The position numbers and the translations under genes are program-made. Shown here in pieces: positions 16,967-25,484 of a DNA stretch of 60,275 nt. The notes beneath the pieces were generated by a model, which was not told the DNA's origin, made no database searches, and was given only the letters and a program-made list of their open reading frames with translations. How positions within the stretch are numbered: the stretch's first letter is position 1; every line of letters starts with the position of its first letter. The stretch covers positions 14,804 through 75,078 of the forward strand of contig CACYGL010000013.1 in assembly GCA_902773995.1 (NCBI GenBank). The letters run 5' to 3'. This DNA is from an uncultured Coriobacteriaceae bacterium (lineage in GTDB: Bacteria > Actinomycetota > Coriobacteriia > Coriobacteriales > Atopobiaceae).

Positions 16967-18320
16967 ATGACCCCAACGAACGACCGCTGGACCACCAACT
17001 TCCACCTGGCACCTCGCCAGGGATGGCTCAACGACCCAAACGGCCTCTGTCAGCTTCACGGCACCTATCACGTGTTCTATCAGGCGGACCCCACCTGGCC
17101 GGCTCCCGGAAAGAAGGGCTGGGGGCACTTCGCGAGCCGCGACCTGGTGCGCTGGGAGGACCTGGGCGAGCCCCTCGTCCCCTCCATACCCGAGGATGCC
17201 GATGGTGTCTACTCGGGATCGGCACTCGTGGTGCCGGGCGGCGCCCCGGACGGCAGCGACCTCCTTCGCCTCTACTACACCGGCAACGTGAAGTACGAGG
17301 GCGATCACGTCCACACCGGGCGTGACGCCAACCAAATCATGATCACGAGCGAGGATGGCATTTCGCTTTCGGAGAAGGAAGTCCTCCTCCGCCCCGAGGA
17401 CTACCCCTCCGACCTCACGCGCCACGTGCGCGACCCCAAGGTCTGGGTGCAGGATGGTCATTACTACATGGTGCTTGGCGCCCGTCGCTCGGATGACGTT
17501 GGCGACGTGATTCTCTACGAGTCCTCCGACGCCGTGGCATGGACCTATCGCGGGCGCATAGAGTCCGCGCATCCCTTTGGCTACATGTGGGAATGCCCCA
17601 ACGTCATCCAGCTGGACGGGCGGGACTACCTCGTGGTGTGCCCGCAGGGTCTTCCCAGCGAGCAAACGCGCTGGCAGAACCTCTATCAGGCGGGGTACTT
17701 CCCGCTACCCCAGGGCGTGCTTGAGACCGAGCGGGTTGACGAGGCAAGTTTCGTCGAACTCGACTGGGGCTTCGACTTCTATGCGCCGCAGGTCTTTGAG
17801 GACGAGAAGGGCCGCTGCATCCTCATCGGCTGGATGGGGATGCCGGACGCCGAGTACACCTCGGCCCCCGAGGGCCTTGCCTGGTGCCACTGCCTCACCG
17901 TGCCACGCGAGGTCACGGTTGGGGAGGACGGGCTTCTTTGCCAGTGGCCGGTCGCCGAGATAGACGGCCTACGCGGCTTTGCTCAGCCCGTGAGTCCCAC
18001 TGCTGGGGCGATTCTCCCCCATCACCACGCCGACATCGAGCTTGTCGGCATCGAGGGCGATCTCGAGATGGGTGCTGAGAATGGCATTTGCGGACGAGAA
18101 GGCCGCCTCTGGCCGCACCGAACGCGTGCTTCCGCTTTCGGCGGTGCGCGAGCTCCGCGTGCTGGTGGACGGCTCCGCCGTGGAGGTCTACGTGAACCAC
18201 GGTGAGGCGGTCCTCTCGACCAGGTGGTTCCCCACGGCGGACACGCTGCTGGTCACCCTGCATGCCAGCTGCGAGAGCGCCCACTCCTGGGAGATGGGTG
18301 GCGAGCCGCCGCGCGCGTAA
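16967..18320 (+). CDS. scrB: Sucrose-6-phosphate hydrolase (GH32), frame broken near C terminus
   Basis: Splits sucrose-6-phosphate into glucose-6-phosphate and fructose. GH32 five-bladed propeller signatures: WLNDPNG (nucleophile Asp), the RDPKV motif (transition-state Asp), and WECPN (acid/base Glu), with GWMGMPDAEYTS later. At about 18068-18071 the frame changes inside the C-terminal beta-sandwich. It resumes as VLRMAFADEKAASGRTERVLPLSAV and runs through VDGSAVEVYVNHGEAVLSTR to TAA 18318-18320. Roughly 15-20 residues seem missing. ATG 16967 has GAAGGAG six bases ahead. Last gene of the scr set; a terminator follows at 18407-18447. Confidence 0.9.
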
Positions 18321-18406
18321 CGACGCTGCCGACACGTGGCGCGCGATGCGCGGCGTCTCTCGCGCGACGCCCGTGCGAGGTTTTCCGACGGGATTGGTGC
18401 GATAGC

Positions 18407-18447
18407 GGGCCCTCGGGCGCCAGAATCTCGCCCGAGGGCCCCTTTCG
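18407..18447 (+). terminator. Terminator after scrB (member of dispersed repeat family)
   Basis: Thirteen-pair perfect stem GGGCCCTCGGGCG / CGCCCGAGGGCCC with a 9-base loop, followed by CCTTTCGT. Its tail leads into the repeat core described at 18439-18462. Confidence 0.75.
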
Positions 18448-18462
18448 TACGCACTTGCTGCG
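18439..18462 (+). repeat. Dispersed terminator-linked repeat core, copy D
   Basis: CCCCTTTCGTACGCACTTGC then TGCG. It matches cores on the minus strand at about 10068-10095, 10190-10217, 10255-10277 and 58761-58783. In each case the core follows a GC-rich hairpin and is itself followed by a CCTTCCGG-type stretch. Confidence 0.65.
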
Positions 18463-18518
18463 AAGCCCGGCCTTCCGGTGCCAGCGGCAAGACCGGACAC
18501 CGCCGGCTCTTGGCGCCC

Positions 18519-19928
18519 TTAGAAGTCCGCGTTGCCCACGGTGCGCGGGTGCGGCAGCACGTCACGGATGTTGTCGACGCCTGTGAGGTACATGACCAGG
18601 CGCTCGAAGCCCAGGCCAAAGCCCGCGTGGTGGCAGCCGCCATAGCGTCGCAGGTCAAGGTAGTACTTGTACTGCTCGGGGTCCATGCCCAGCTCGTGGA
18701 TGCGGCGCTCGAGCACGTCCAGGCGCTCCTCGCGCTGAGAGCCACCGATGATCTCGCCAATGCCGGGGACCAGGCAGTCCGCAGCGGCTACGGTCTTGCC
18801 GTCATCGTTCAGGCGCATGTAGAACGCCTTGATGTCGCGCGGGTAGTCCGTCACGAACGTGGGGCGCTTGAAGTGCTTCTCGGTGAGGTAGCGCTCGTGC
18901 TCGGTCTGGAGGTCGACGCCCCAGGAGACGGGGTACTCGAACATCGTGCCGGAGTTCTGGGCGTCCTCGAGAATCTTCACGGCGTCGGTGTAGCTCACGC
19001 GCGCAAAGTCGCTCGTGGCCACGTGCTGCAGGCGGTCCTTGAGGCCCTTGTCCACCCACTTGTTAAAGAAGTCCAGCTCGTCGGGGCAGTGCTCCATCAC
19101 GTAGGAGATGACGTACTTGAGCATCTCCTCTGAGACATCCATCTCGCCCTCGAGGTCGCAGAAGGCCATCTCGGGCTCGACCATCCAGAATTCGGCCGCG
19201 TGGCGACGCGTGTTGGAGTTCTCGGCGCGGAAGGTGGGGCCAAAGGTGTAGACGTCGCCAAAGCTCATGGCAAAGTTCTCGGCCTGGAGCTGCCCGGACA
19301 CCGTGAGGTTGGTGGGCTTGCCAAAGAAGTCCTTGCTGTAGTCCACCTTGCCGTCCTCGGTGAGGGGCGGGTTGGCCGGGTCGATGGTGGTCACGCGGAA
19401 CATCTCGCCCGCGCCCTCGGCGTCTGACGCGGTGATGATGGGCGTGTTCACGTAGAGGAAGCCGCGCTCCTGGAAGAAGCGGTGGATGGCAAAGGCGGCC
19501 ACGCTGCGCACGCGGAAGACCGCGCGGAAGAGGTTTGTACGGCTGCGCAGGTGCTGCTGGGTGCGCAGGAACTCGCGCGTCTGACGCTTCTTCTGCATGG
19601 GGTAGTCAGGCGCAGAGACACCCTCCACCGTAATGGTCTCTGCCTGCAGCTCGAAGGGCTGGGGGCGGTCCGGCGTAAGCTCAAGCTTGCCGCGCACGAT
19701 AAGCGCCGCGCCCACGTTCTGCGAGACGATCCCCTCGTACGTCTTGTCTCCCAGACGCTCGCGGTTGACCACGACCTGCAGGTCCTTGAAGCAGCTGCCG
19801 TCGTTCAAGGTGACAAAGCCAAAGTTCTTCATGTCGCGGATGGAGCGCACCCAGCCTGCAACGGTGAGCTCGGTGCCGCCCAGCTGGTCCATGTCCGCGT
19901 AGAGCGCGGCGATTCTCGTGCGATTCAA
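18519..19928 (-). CDS. asnS: Asparaginyl-tRNA synthetase
   Basis: Class IIb synthetase charging tRNA-Asn, about 469 residues (E. coli enzyme 466). N-terminal OB anticodon-binding domain ([24 protein letters not shown]). Motif 1 region [32 protein letters not shown]; motif 2 [29 protein letters not shown]; motif 3 [15 protein letters not shown]. Ends with [15 protein letters not shown]. Complete, with no internal loss. The frame is open far upstream, but TTG 19928 ([12 protein letters not shown]) has AGGAAGGA six bases before it and matches the family N terminus. Divergent from the msrC-like gene, with 107 bp between. Confidence 0.95.
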   Translation of the reverse strand: MNRTRIAALYADMDQLGGTELTVAGWVRSIRDMKNFGFVTLNDGSCFKDLQVVVNRERLGDKTYEGIVSQNVGAALIVRGKLELTPDRPQPFELQAETITVEGVSAPDYPMQKKRQTREFLRTQQHLRSRTNLFRAVFRVRSVAAFAIHRFFQERGFLYVNTPIITASDAEGAGEMFRVTTIDPANPPLTEDGKVDYSKDFFGKPTNLTVSGQLQAENFAMSFGDVYTFGPTFRAENSNTRRHAAEFWMVEPEMAFCDLEGEMDVSEEMLKYVISYVMEHCPDELDFFNKWVDKGLKDRLQHVATSDFARVSYTDAVKILEDAQNSGTMFEYPVSWGVDLQTEHERYLTEKHFKRPTFVTDYPRDIKAFYMRLNDDGKTVAAADCLVPGIGEIIGGSQREERLDVLERRIHELGMDPEQYKYYLDLRRYGGCHHAGFGLGFERLVMYLTGVDNIRDVLPHPRTVGNADF

Positions 19929-20035
19929 GGGACGTCCTTCCTCTTGGAATTGTGTCATGCTCGTTAACGGTCTCATCTTATCGCGACAGCAGGGGCCACA
20001 CCCCCTCATTCTCCGCACTGGAAGGAGGCGCCGCC

Positions 20036-20563
20036 ATGGACAACGCGCGCACCACAGACTACGAGCTTCTCGCCCAGCAGGTAGCATCACTCGCCGAGGG
20101 GACGCCGGGATGGATGCCCGCGCTCGCCAACGTTGCCGCGCTCTTGGGCGAGGCACTGCCAAGCATCAACTGGGTGGGCTTCTACATGGCCGTCGCTGGT
20201 CCCAATGACGAGCAGGACCTTGCCCTCGGTCCCTTCTGGGGGCGCCCCGCCTGTGTGAGTATCCCCTATGGTGCCGGTGTCTGCGGAAGGGCCGTCGAGA
20301 CAAACGAGCCCCAGCTTGTGCCCGACGTCCACGCCTTCCCGGGCCACATTGCCTGTGATGCCGCGTCGCGCTCGGAGCTCGTGGTGCCCATCCACGCAAC
20401 CGCCGCGGACGGCAGCGCCGCCGTCTGGGGCGTCCTCGACTGTGACAGTCCCATACCCGCGCGCTTCTCGGCAGCAGACCTTGAGGGCTTCTCGCGCATA
20501 GTGCACGCACTGGAGAGTTCCGCGGACCTTCTCGGCCCTGCCGTGGGCCCCATCCGCCCGTAG
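20036..20563 (+). CDS. msrC: Free methionine-(R)-sulfoxide reductase (GAF domain)
   Basis: Reduces free L-methionine-(R)-S-oxide in the cytosol. A single GAF domain of about 175 residues with the family's cysteine pattern: [21 protein letters not shown] and [19 protein letters not shown], preceded by INWVGFYMA and closed by [30 protein letters not shown] lies seven bases before ATG 20036; the frame is open further upstream without an RBS. It is followed 50 bp later by pyrE on the same strand, so cotranscription is possible. Confidence 0.88.
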   Translation: MDNARTTDYELLAQQVASLAEGTPGWMPALANVAALLGEALPSINWVGFYMAVAGPNDEQDLALGPFWGRPACVSIPYGAGVCGRAVETNEPQLVPDVHAFPGHIACDAASRSELVVPIHATAADGSAAVWGVLDCDSPIPARFSAADLEGFSRIVHALESSADLLGPAVGPIRP

Positions 20564-20613
20564 TCGCGTAGAATCACTTGCGAGACGATCGTCACCACCG
20601 AGAGGAGACGTCA

Positions 20614-21246
20614 ATGGAGGAGTACAAGCGCCAGTTCATCGACTTCATGGTCGAGAGCAAGGTGCTCAAGTTTGGCGAGTTCACCCTCAAGAGCGGCAGG
20701 AAGTCGCCGTTCTTTATGAACGCCGGCGCCTACGTCACGGGCTCGCAGCTCAAGCGCTTGGGAGAGTTCTACGCCCGCGCCATCCACGACAACTTTGGCC
20801 TGGACTTCGACGTGCTCTTTGGGCCTGCCTACAAGGGCATTCCCCTGGCGGTCTCCTGCGCCATTGCCTTCCACGACCTCTACGGCAAGGAGGTGCGCTA
20901 CTGCTCCAACCGCAAGGAGGTCAAGGACCACGGCGCCGACAAGGGCAACCTCCTGGGCAGCGAGCTTAGGGACGGCGACCGCGTGGTGATGATCGAGGAC
21001 GTCACCACCTTCGTGACCGGCGCGGCTGCGGTCGAGGTCAAGGGACTTATCGTCTCGCTCAACCGCATGGAGGTGGGCAAGGGCGGCAAGGTGAGCGCCC
21101 AGGAGGAGATCCAGGAGCGCTACGGCTTCCCCGTCGCGAGCATCGTGACCATGGCAGAGGTCGTCGAGGCACTCGACGGCACCATCATTACGCCGCAGCT
21201 CAAGGCTGCCATCGACGAGTACTACGAGAAGTACGGCGTGAAGTAG
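20614..21246 (+). CDS. pyrE: Orotate phosphoribosyltransferase with in-frame loss in the PRPP loop
   Basis: Converts orotate and PRPP to OMP in UMP synthesis. Recognisable stretches are FTLKSGRKSPFFMNAG, FGPAYKGIPLAV, and SNRKEVKDHGADKGNLLGS, then VVMIEDVTTFVTGAAAVEVKGLIVSLNRMEVG and GFPVASIVTMAEVVE. The PRPP signature in this family reads EDVTTSGKS...P. Here the residues after VTT are replaced by FVTG, so about 11-13 residues of the PRPP loop are absent although the frame is kept. At 210 residues the protein is correspondingly short. ATG 20614 follows GAGAGGAG. If real, the enzyme should be inactive; see the findings on recurrent motif loss. Confidence 0.92.
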   Translation: MEEYKRQFIDFMVESKVLKFGEFTLKSGRKSPFFMNAGAYVTGSQLKRLGEFYARAIHDNFGLDFDVLFGPAYKGIPLAVSCAIAFHDLYGKEVRYCSNRKEVKDHGADKGNLLGSELRDGDRVVMIEDVTTFVTGAAAVEVKGLIVSLNRMEVGKGGKVSAQEEIQERYGFPVASIVTMAEVVEALDGTIITPQLKAAIDEYYEKYGVK

Positions 21247-21264
21247 CGCAGCAAGACACGCAGC

Positions 21265-21302
21265 ACAAAAAAGCGGGGCGTCAGCACAAGCTGGCGCCCC
21301 GC
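21265..21302. terminator. Bidirectional terminator between pyrE and the DUF5692-like gene
   Basis: Twelve-pair stem (one G-T pair), arms 21273-21284 and 21291-21302, loop CACAAG. The A-run at 21267-21272 gives a U-tail on the minus strand, so it is a strong terminator for the leftward gene. Confidence 0.8.
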
Positions 21303-21337
21303 ATACGTTACGAGTGGCCTTTCTCGCGTGGCTCACC

Positions 21338-22330
21338 CTACGCCGCCAGGTCGGCGCGACGAGCCGTGGCCTCCTCGAAGTCGCGAGTGCCCACAAATAC
21401 GTCCTGCTTGTAGGGGTTGACGCCCAGCTTCTTGGCGCGGTAGGCGATTGTGATGATGGCTGCCACGTTTGCCACGAGCGCGACCACGGAGACCACGGTC
21501 GCCGTGGTGGGATTGAGCGTGGAGTGCGTCACAAAGACCGACTCCTCCTGGAACGCGGGGAAGACCTGCGCGAACATGCACCAAATGGCCAGCGTGTTTG
21601 CGCGGTTCTGAATCCAGGCGCCCTTGTTCCAAAGCGCGTTTGCCACCGTGGGGGCAAGAAGCAGCGCCAGGCCGCAGTACCAGGCGTGGTGCGGCAGGCA
21701 GTTGTAGGTGTAGCAGAAGTTCCAGATGTCATAGGCAACGATGAAGACCCAGGTCATGTCAGGCCAGAGCATGTCTCGTCCGTCCTTGGAGGAGTAGACG
21801 TTCCACCAAGCCGTCATGCAGAAGATGTTGATGATGCCAGCAATGCCGTTGAAGACGTTGTTCCAACCGGCGAGCTGGGTCGCGCCCTCCGAGGTCACCC
21901 ACGTGGTCTCGCCTAGCGCAAAGAAGTGATAGGCGCTCTCGAAGTCAGAGCACACGGCAATGAGGATGTTGATTGCGACAATCGCAAACGGGAAGGCGCG
22001 GAACCAGTGCGCGCGACCAAGGCTTCCCCACTGGTACTTGATAATCATGAAGCCAATGCAGCCGACAAGCGCCGCGTACACCTTTGCGTAGTGGAACCAG
22101 CTGTTCTGGTAGATGTGAGTGGGATTGGTGAGCGCCCACTCCTGGCCCTGCGCCACGCCCACGGCAATAGCAATGCAGTAGATGGTCATGGCCACGGGCA
22201 GCACGCCGAACATGATGAGGCCCCCGACCTTAGACCTGCGGGCGAACTCGTTGAGCACGATGAGCCCAACAAAGACTATCACCCACCCCAGGAGCTGGAA
22301 CGGCAGATTGGCACTATGGTCGAACAACAT
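21338..22330 (-). CDS. Polytopic membrane protein, DUF5692-like
   Basis: About 330 residues with eight or nine hydrophobic segments and many aromatic residues (FHYAKVYAALVGCIGFMII, MTWVFIVAYDIWNFCYTYNCLPHHAWYCGL). I recall this pattern from the DUF5692 family of gut Coriobacteriia and clostridia, but the assignment is from memory of the pattern only. No catalytic motif recognised; the HH pair in LPHHAWYC within a membrane region could bind a metal or haem. The TetR gene lies just upstream on the same strand (57 bp), so this is its likely target or partner. Confidence 0.6.
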   Translation of the reverse strand: MLFDHSANLPFQLLGWVIVFVGLIVLNEFARRSKVGGLIMFGVLPVAMTIYCIAIAVGVAQGQEWALTNPTHIYQNSWFHYAKVYAALVGCIGFMIIKYQWGSLGRAHWFRAFPFAIVAINILIAVCSDFESAYHFFALGETTWVTSEGATQLAGWNNVFNGIAGIINIFCMTAWWNVYSSKDGRDMLWPDMTWVFIVAYDIWNFCYTYNCLPHHAWYCGLALLLAPTVANALWNKGAWIQNRANTLAIWCMFAQVFPAFQEESVFVTHSTLNPTTATVVSVVALVANVAAIITIAYRAKKLGVNPYKQDVFVGTRDFEEATARRADLAA

Positions 22331-22387
22331 GGCACTTCCTCTCTCTTGCTGTCTTTGGGGAAACGCTACTGTCGCGCGTTGGCGCGG

Positions 22388-22972
22388 CTAGTCCTGTTGG
22401 GAGCCAAGGTCAAGGTGGAGCGTGTCGGCGATGAGGTCGGCAACAAGCTCGTCCGAGGCGTCGGGGTGGGTCCTCATGTAGCTCATGAGGCCAATGATGA
22501 GCAGGTAGAACTCCTCGTAGGGATGGTGTATCTCCACGCGGTGGTACCTGGCGTACTCGGCAACGGTAGTGTGCGTGAGGTATTCGGCAAGAGTGCGTGC
22601 CGTCTGTTGGCTAAAGCGCTGGTAGAGAAGGGCGTTCTGGCTCTTGAGAAGGTCAGTCCTAAAGCTGTCCGTGTCAAAGAGATGGCGGCGGAGCATGGCA
22701 ACGCAGGTCCTAAGGGCGCCTGCGACGTCCCCGCGCATGCGCCGCGCATTCCACTCGCGCACGGCAGCCACAAACGTGTCGACGTAGGCGTCGAGAATGG
22801 CGTCAGTGACCTCGTCGCGACTTGAGAAGTAGTGGTAGAAGAGGCTGCGCGTAATATTGGCCCGCTCGGCGATGTCCTTCACCGAGGTGTGGTCGATGCC
22901 CTTCTCCTCGTAGAGGGAGCGGGCGGCGGCAATGATCTGCTCGCGTCGCGTTTCTGCAATCTCGCCGCGCAT
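22388..22972 (-). CDS. TetR-family transcriptional regulator
   Basis: About 194 residues. The N-terminal HTH is typical (RREQIIAAARSLYEEKGIDHTSVKDIAERANITRSLFYHYFSSRDEVTDAIL); the helical C-terminal ligand domain has no assignable effector. GGGAGG precedes ATG 22972 (MRGEI), preferred over the upstream GTG in the same frame. It is upstream of and codirectional with the membrane protein gene. A perfect 17-bp palindrome sits 17 bp before the start codon, within its own promoter region, pointing to autoregulation. Confidence 0.88.
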   Translation of the reverse strand: MRGEIAETRREQIIAAARSLYEEKGIDHTSVKDIAERANITRSLFYHYFSSRDEVTDAILDAYVDTFVAAVREWNARRMRGDVAGALRTCVAMLRRHLFDTDSFRTDLLKSQNALLYQRFSQQTARTLAEYLTHTTVAEYARYHRVEIHHPYEEFYLLIIGLMSYMRTHPDASDELVADLIADTLHLDLGSQQD

Positions 22973-22988
22973 CGACTTCACCTCCCTT

Positions 22989-23045
22989 GTTGACACCATG
23001 TCAACGACGGGGCCAATAATAGGATGTGAAGAGAATGTGTGGCAA
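22989..23045 (-). promoter_or_regulatory. TetR gene promoter and palindromic operator
   Basis: On the minus strand, -35 TTGCCA (23045-23040), 18-bp spacer, -10 TATTAT (23021-23016). Just downstream is the palindrome GTTGACACCATGTCAAC (22989-23005), with 7-bp perfect arms around CCA, placed to block initiation. Confidence 0.65.
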
Positions 23046-23100
23046 CGAACAGTTTTCGAAAAACGTCAACGAGCCGCAGCCCAGAGGGGGTGCGTGGCAT

Positions 23101-23136
23101 AAAAAGGCGCGGCGACCCATTTGGGGCCACCGCGCT
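23101..23136 (-). terminator. Ferritin gene terminator
   Basis: On the minus strand a GC-rich stem of about 12 pairs with two mismatches (arms 23124-23135 and 23107-23118), followed by a run of U from 23105 down. It lies 27 bp after the ferritin stop. Confidence 0.7.
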
Positions 23137-23162
23137 TCTTGGCTCTGATTGTGTTGCAGAGG

Positions 23163-23678
23163 CTACATGGGCATCGTGGGGGCAACAAAGGTGCGGGCCT
23201 GGTACTCGCGGTCCAGGTCGTAGAGGCCCTTGGGATCGGAGCCAAAGAGCTCCATGTTCTTGATCATGTCGGAGGCGTTGGTCTCCTCCTCGCCCTGCTC
23301 CTTCACGAACCAGTCGAGCAGCTGCATAGTACGGAAGTCGTGCACGTCATAGGCGGCCTGGTAGCACTCGTTGATTGCGGCCGTGATGTAGCGCTCGTGC
23401 TCGAGGCCGGCCTGCAGCGGCTCGAGGTCGTTGGTGAAGGTCTTGTCCGGCTCGGCGATGGCGGCCATCTTGACCTGGTAGTCGTTGTCCAGAAGGTAGC
23501 GACGGAGGATCTTTGCGTGGGAGACCTCCTCCTGCACCTGCACCATGTACCAGTTTGCGAACCCTTTGAGACCACGGTCCTCGTAGTAGTCGGCAAACGT
23601 GAGGTAGAGGTAGGCAGAGTAGAGCTCCTTGTTGATCTGTGCGTTAAGGGTGTCGCCGACCTTCTTGTCGAGTGCCAT
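23163..23678 (-). CDS. Non-haem ferritin
   Basis: Iron-storage four-helix protein forming a cytosolic shell, about 171 residues. Ferroxidase ligands are visible in order: NKELYSAYLYLTFADYYEDRG (Glu, Tyr), VQEEVSHAKIL (Glu, His), AGLEHERYIT (Glu), and FVKEQGEEE (Gln and Glu). There is no haem-binding Met pattern of bacterioferritin. ATG 23678 follows GAAGG; the frame is open to 23726 but without an RBS. Monocistronic with its own terminator. Confidence 0.92.
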   Translation of the reverse strand: MALDKKVGDTLNAQINKELYSAYLYLTFADYYEDRGLKGFANWYMVQVQEEVSHAKILRRYLLDNDYQVKMAAIAEPDKTFTNDLEPLQAGLEHERYITAAINECYQAAYDVHDFRTMQLLDWFVKEQGEEETNASDMIKNMELFGSDPKGLYDLDREYQARTFVAPTMPM

Positions 23679-23887
23679 GACAACCTTCTTTCCTGCCCCG
23701 CAGGGCGTTTGAGAAATGCATTCCACTGGAGAGTCTACCCGTCGGAGCGGGGGAATGTCAGCTTCTTGAAGACACCACGCGCCTGCGAGTCCCCTCCGCG
23801 GACGGCGATAAACTCCGCGGGCTGCGATACACTCCGGAGCAAGGATTCACGCCGGGCAGTCGCAACCCGCCAACGAGAGGAGAGCGC

Positions 23888-24370
23888 GTGACCAAGCTCA
23901 TGGAGTACCTGCTGGAGCCGCAGACCGCCGTGGTCTTTGACATCGACGGCGTTCTCGCGGTCTACGAGTTTGGCGAGCTCTCGCACAGCGCCTGCCCCGA
24001 CGAGGACTGGGAGGACTACGTCCGCACCCACGACCCCTACGCCAGCTCGCGTCCGGTCCCGCAGATCAAGCGTTTTATCAAAGACAAGGGCGAGGACCGC
24101 GTGTGGGCCTGCTCGCAAGCAAGCGACGTCGAGGCACCCGGCAAGCGCGCCTTTGTCACGCGCTGTTACGGCCTTGCCCCCAGCCACGTGGTAACCGTTG
24201 CTCAGAAGGCCGAGAAGGTCGAGTTTCTCCGTCAGCTGGCGCAGGAGCTAAAAGTTCCTGAGCGCCGCGTGGCCATCGTCGAGGACACCGTGAAGACGCT
24301 GGACCTTGTCAACCGCGAGACCGACTGCATCACGGTGCACGTCTCGTCCTTCTTCGACTACGGGATGTAG
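23888..24370 (+). CDS. HAD-like phosphatase family protein
   Basis: 160 residues. The N terminus has the HAD motif I (AVVFDIDGVLAVYEFGELSHSACPDEDW), nucleophile in DIDGV. A C-terminal VAIVEDTVKTLDLVN matches the motif IV region (E/D-D). The middle lacks a cap domain. It starts at GTG 23888 with GAGAGGAGAG ahead. Function is unknown; the truncated, cap-less architecture suggests a protein or nucleotide phosphatase. Convergent with the small leftward gene at 24417. Confidence 0.7.
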   Translation: MTKLMEYLLEPQTAVVFDIDGVLAVYEFGELSHSACPDEDWEDYVRTHDPYASSRPVPQIKRFIKDKGEDRVWACSQASDVEAPGKRAFVTRCYGLAPSHVVTVAQKAEKVEFLRQLAQELKVPERRVAIVEDTVKTLDLVNRETDCITVHVSSFFDYGM

Positions 24371-24416
24371 CCCCGGGCACACACGCGGTCCCGCGTCCAC
24401 CTGCACGCCGAGGCGC

Positions 24417-24638
24417 CTACGCCCTCTCCTCGTGGACCTCGCGCTCAACCCCGTCGGCATCGCGAATGACCTCGATCCAGCGCTCGATGCGCTCACCGTC
24501 GAGCATGCGCGCCGCCTCATCGATCTTGTCGGCGAGAAGGTCGAGCGACTCCGGCGAGACGGAACCGTGTGCCGCCTGAAAGGACAGCGCCCTGGCGATG
24601 TCTGCGCATCCGCGCAGCGCTTCTTGTGGACTTTCCAA
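24417..24638 (-). CDS. Small conserved-looking protein divergent to XRE regulator
   Basis: 73 residues from TTG 24638 (AGGTGA four bases ahead): an acidic, amphipathic helical protein (ALRGCADIARALSFQAAHGSVSPESLDLLADKIDEAARMLDGE) ending in REVHEERA. The frame is open much further upstream, but that part runs antisense through the XRE and AcpS-like genes and has no coding character. No family recognised. The divergent placement opposite the XRE regulator suggests the two are coregulated. Confidence 0.55.
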   Translation of the reverse strand: MESPQEALRGCADIARALSFQAAHGSVSPESLDLLADKIDEAARMLDGERIERWIEVIRDADGVEREVHEERA

Positions 24639-24679
24639 GGTATCACCTGCTAGATAGCATCGTTTTCCTGGCAGACACA

Positions 24680-24721
24680 AGAATATTCTATTTTTGAATG
24701 TCGTGCGCGCGGGTCTAAATT
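24680..24721 (+). promoter_or_regulatory. Leaderless XRE promoter with nearby palindrome
   Basis: TAAATT (24716-24721) fits an actinobacterial TANNNT -10 box placed seven bases before ATG 24729, and no Shine-Dalgarno is present, so the XRE mRNA is probably leaderless. AGAATATTCT (24680-24689), a perfect 10-bp palindrome, lies in the divergent promoter region. Confidence 0.5.
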
Positions 24722-24728
24722 CCGGCGC

Positions 24729-24974
24729 ATGTACGAGATTGCCGACAGACTCGTGGGAAAGGTCCTCCGCAAGCTGAGGATAGAATCTGGCCTCAAGCAG
24801 GACCAGGTTGCGGCACGTCTTGGCATCAACCAGTCGATGGTCTCGAAGTTCGAATCCGGCGAACGCTCGCTCCATCTGGGCGAGGTCTACGCCTACGCAA
24901 AGGCACTCGACACCACGCCGGAGCGCATCCTCCAGGAGGTCTGGAGCAACCGGCTGCCCCGACACGGCAACTAG
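24729..24974 (+). CDS. XRE-family helix-turn-helix regulator
   Basis: 81 residues, essentially only a DNA-binding domain: LRKLRIESGLKQDQVAARLGINQSMVSKFESGERSLHLGEVYAYAKALDTTPERIL, with the recognition helix in NQSMVSKFE. No ligand or peptidase domain follows. Single-domain XRE proteins often act as antitoxins or small autorepressors. The divergent 73-residue gene is the obvious partner, but it does not resemble a known toxin. Confidence 0.82.
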   Translation: MYEIADRLVGKVLRKLRIESGLKQDQVAARLGINQSMVSKFESGERSLHLGEVYAYAKALDTTPERILQEVWSNRLPRHGN

Positions 24975-25071
24975 GTGCGGCGAGACACGCCCCTCCCCGG
25001 CAGCCCAGCAATCGCTCCCCGCGCTACCCTTAGGGGACAAGCCGCACGGGAGACGGGGAGCACCAACACCA

Positions 25072-25484
25072 TGAACGCAAGAACGCACGCCACGGGAACG
25101 CGGCTTGTGCGCATAGCAAGCGCGCAGGAACTTCTCGCCAGCCCCGAGGGCAGCCTTCCCCACTTGCTCACGCCAGCCGAGCTCGCACAGGCCAACGCGC
25201 GCGAGAACCCCGCCGAATACGTGGCCGGCCACCTTGCCGCCAAAGGTGCGGCAACGGACGCCCTAGCGCAGCTCCTTCCCCCGGGCACGGGAATTGACCC
25301 CCTAGAGCTGGAGACCCTCGACGCTTCCTCCGGCGCGCCGGTGTGCGCAGTCCACGGACGCCTGGCCGCCATCCTTGCCGCGCACGGCATAGAGCCGCCG
25401 CGCATCTCCATCACCAACGAGGCCGGCGCCGCGCTGGCTACGGCTGTGGCATGGGCTCCCGCGGTGGGAGGCGAAGGAGCGTGA
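25072..25484 (+). CDS. Holo-ACP synthase-like protein with altered metal site
   Basis: 137 residues resembling AcpS: LLTPAELAQANARENPAEYVAGHLAAKGAATDAL parallels the family FTPAE...P..LA.RFAAKEA. ELETLDASSGAPVCAVHG and PRISITNEAGAALATAVAWA parallel the C-terminal strands and the ISISH motif. The catalytic Lys (AAK) is kept. However, the magnesium Glu of AAKEA is Gly, the N-terminal GxDIV aspartate is not present (GTRLVRI), and ISISH has become ISITN. It may therefore be an inactive or repurposed paralogue. ATG 25072 follows GGGGAG; its stop overlaps the next gene's GTG. Confidence 0.6.

Noticed and set aside
24639..25232. Leftward extension of the 73-residue gene (271 codons in total)
   Set aside because: The extension lies antisense to the XRE and AcpS-like genes and has low coding character; TTG 24638 has its own RBS.
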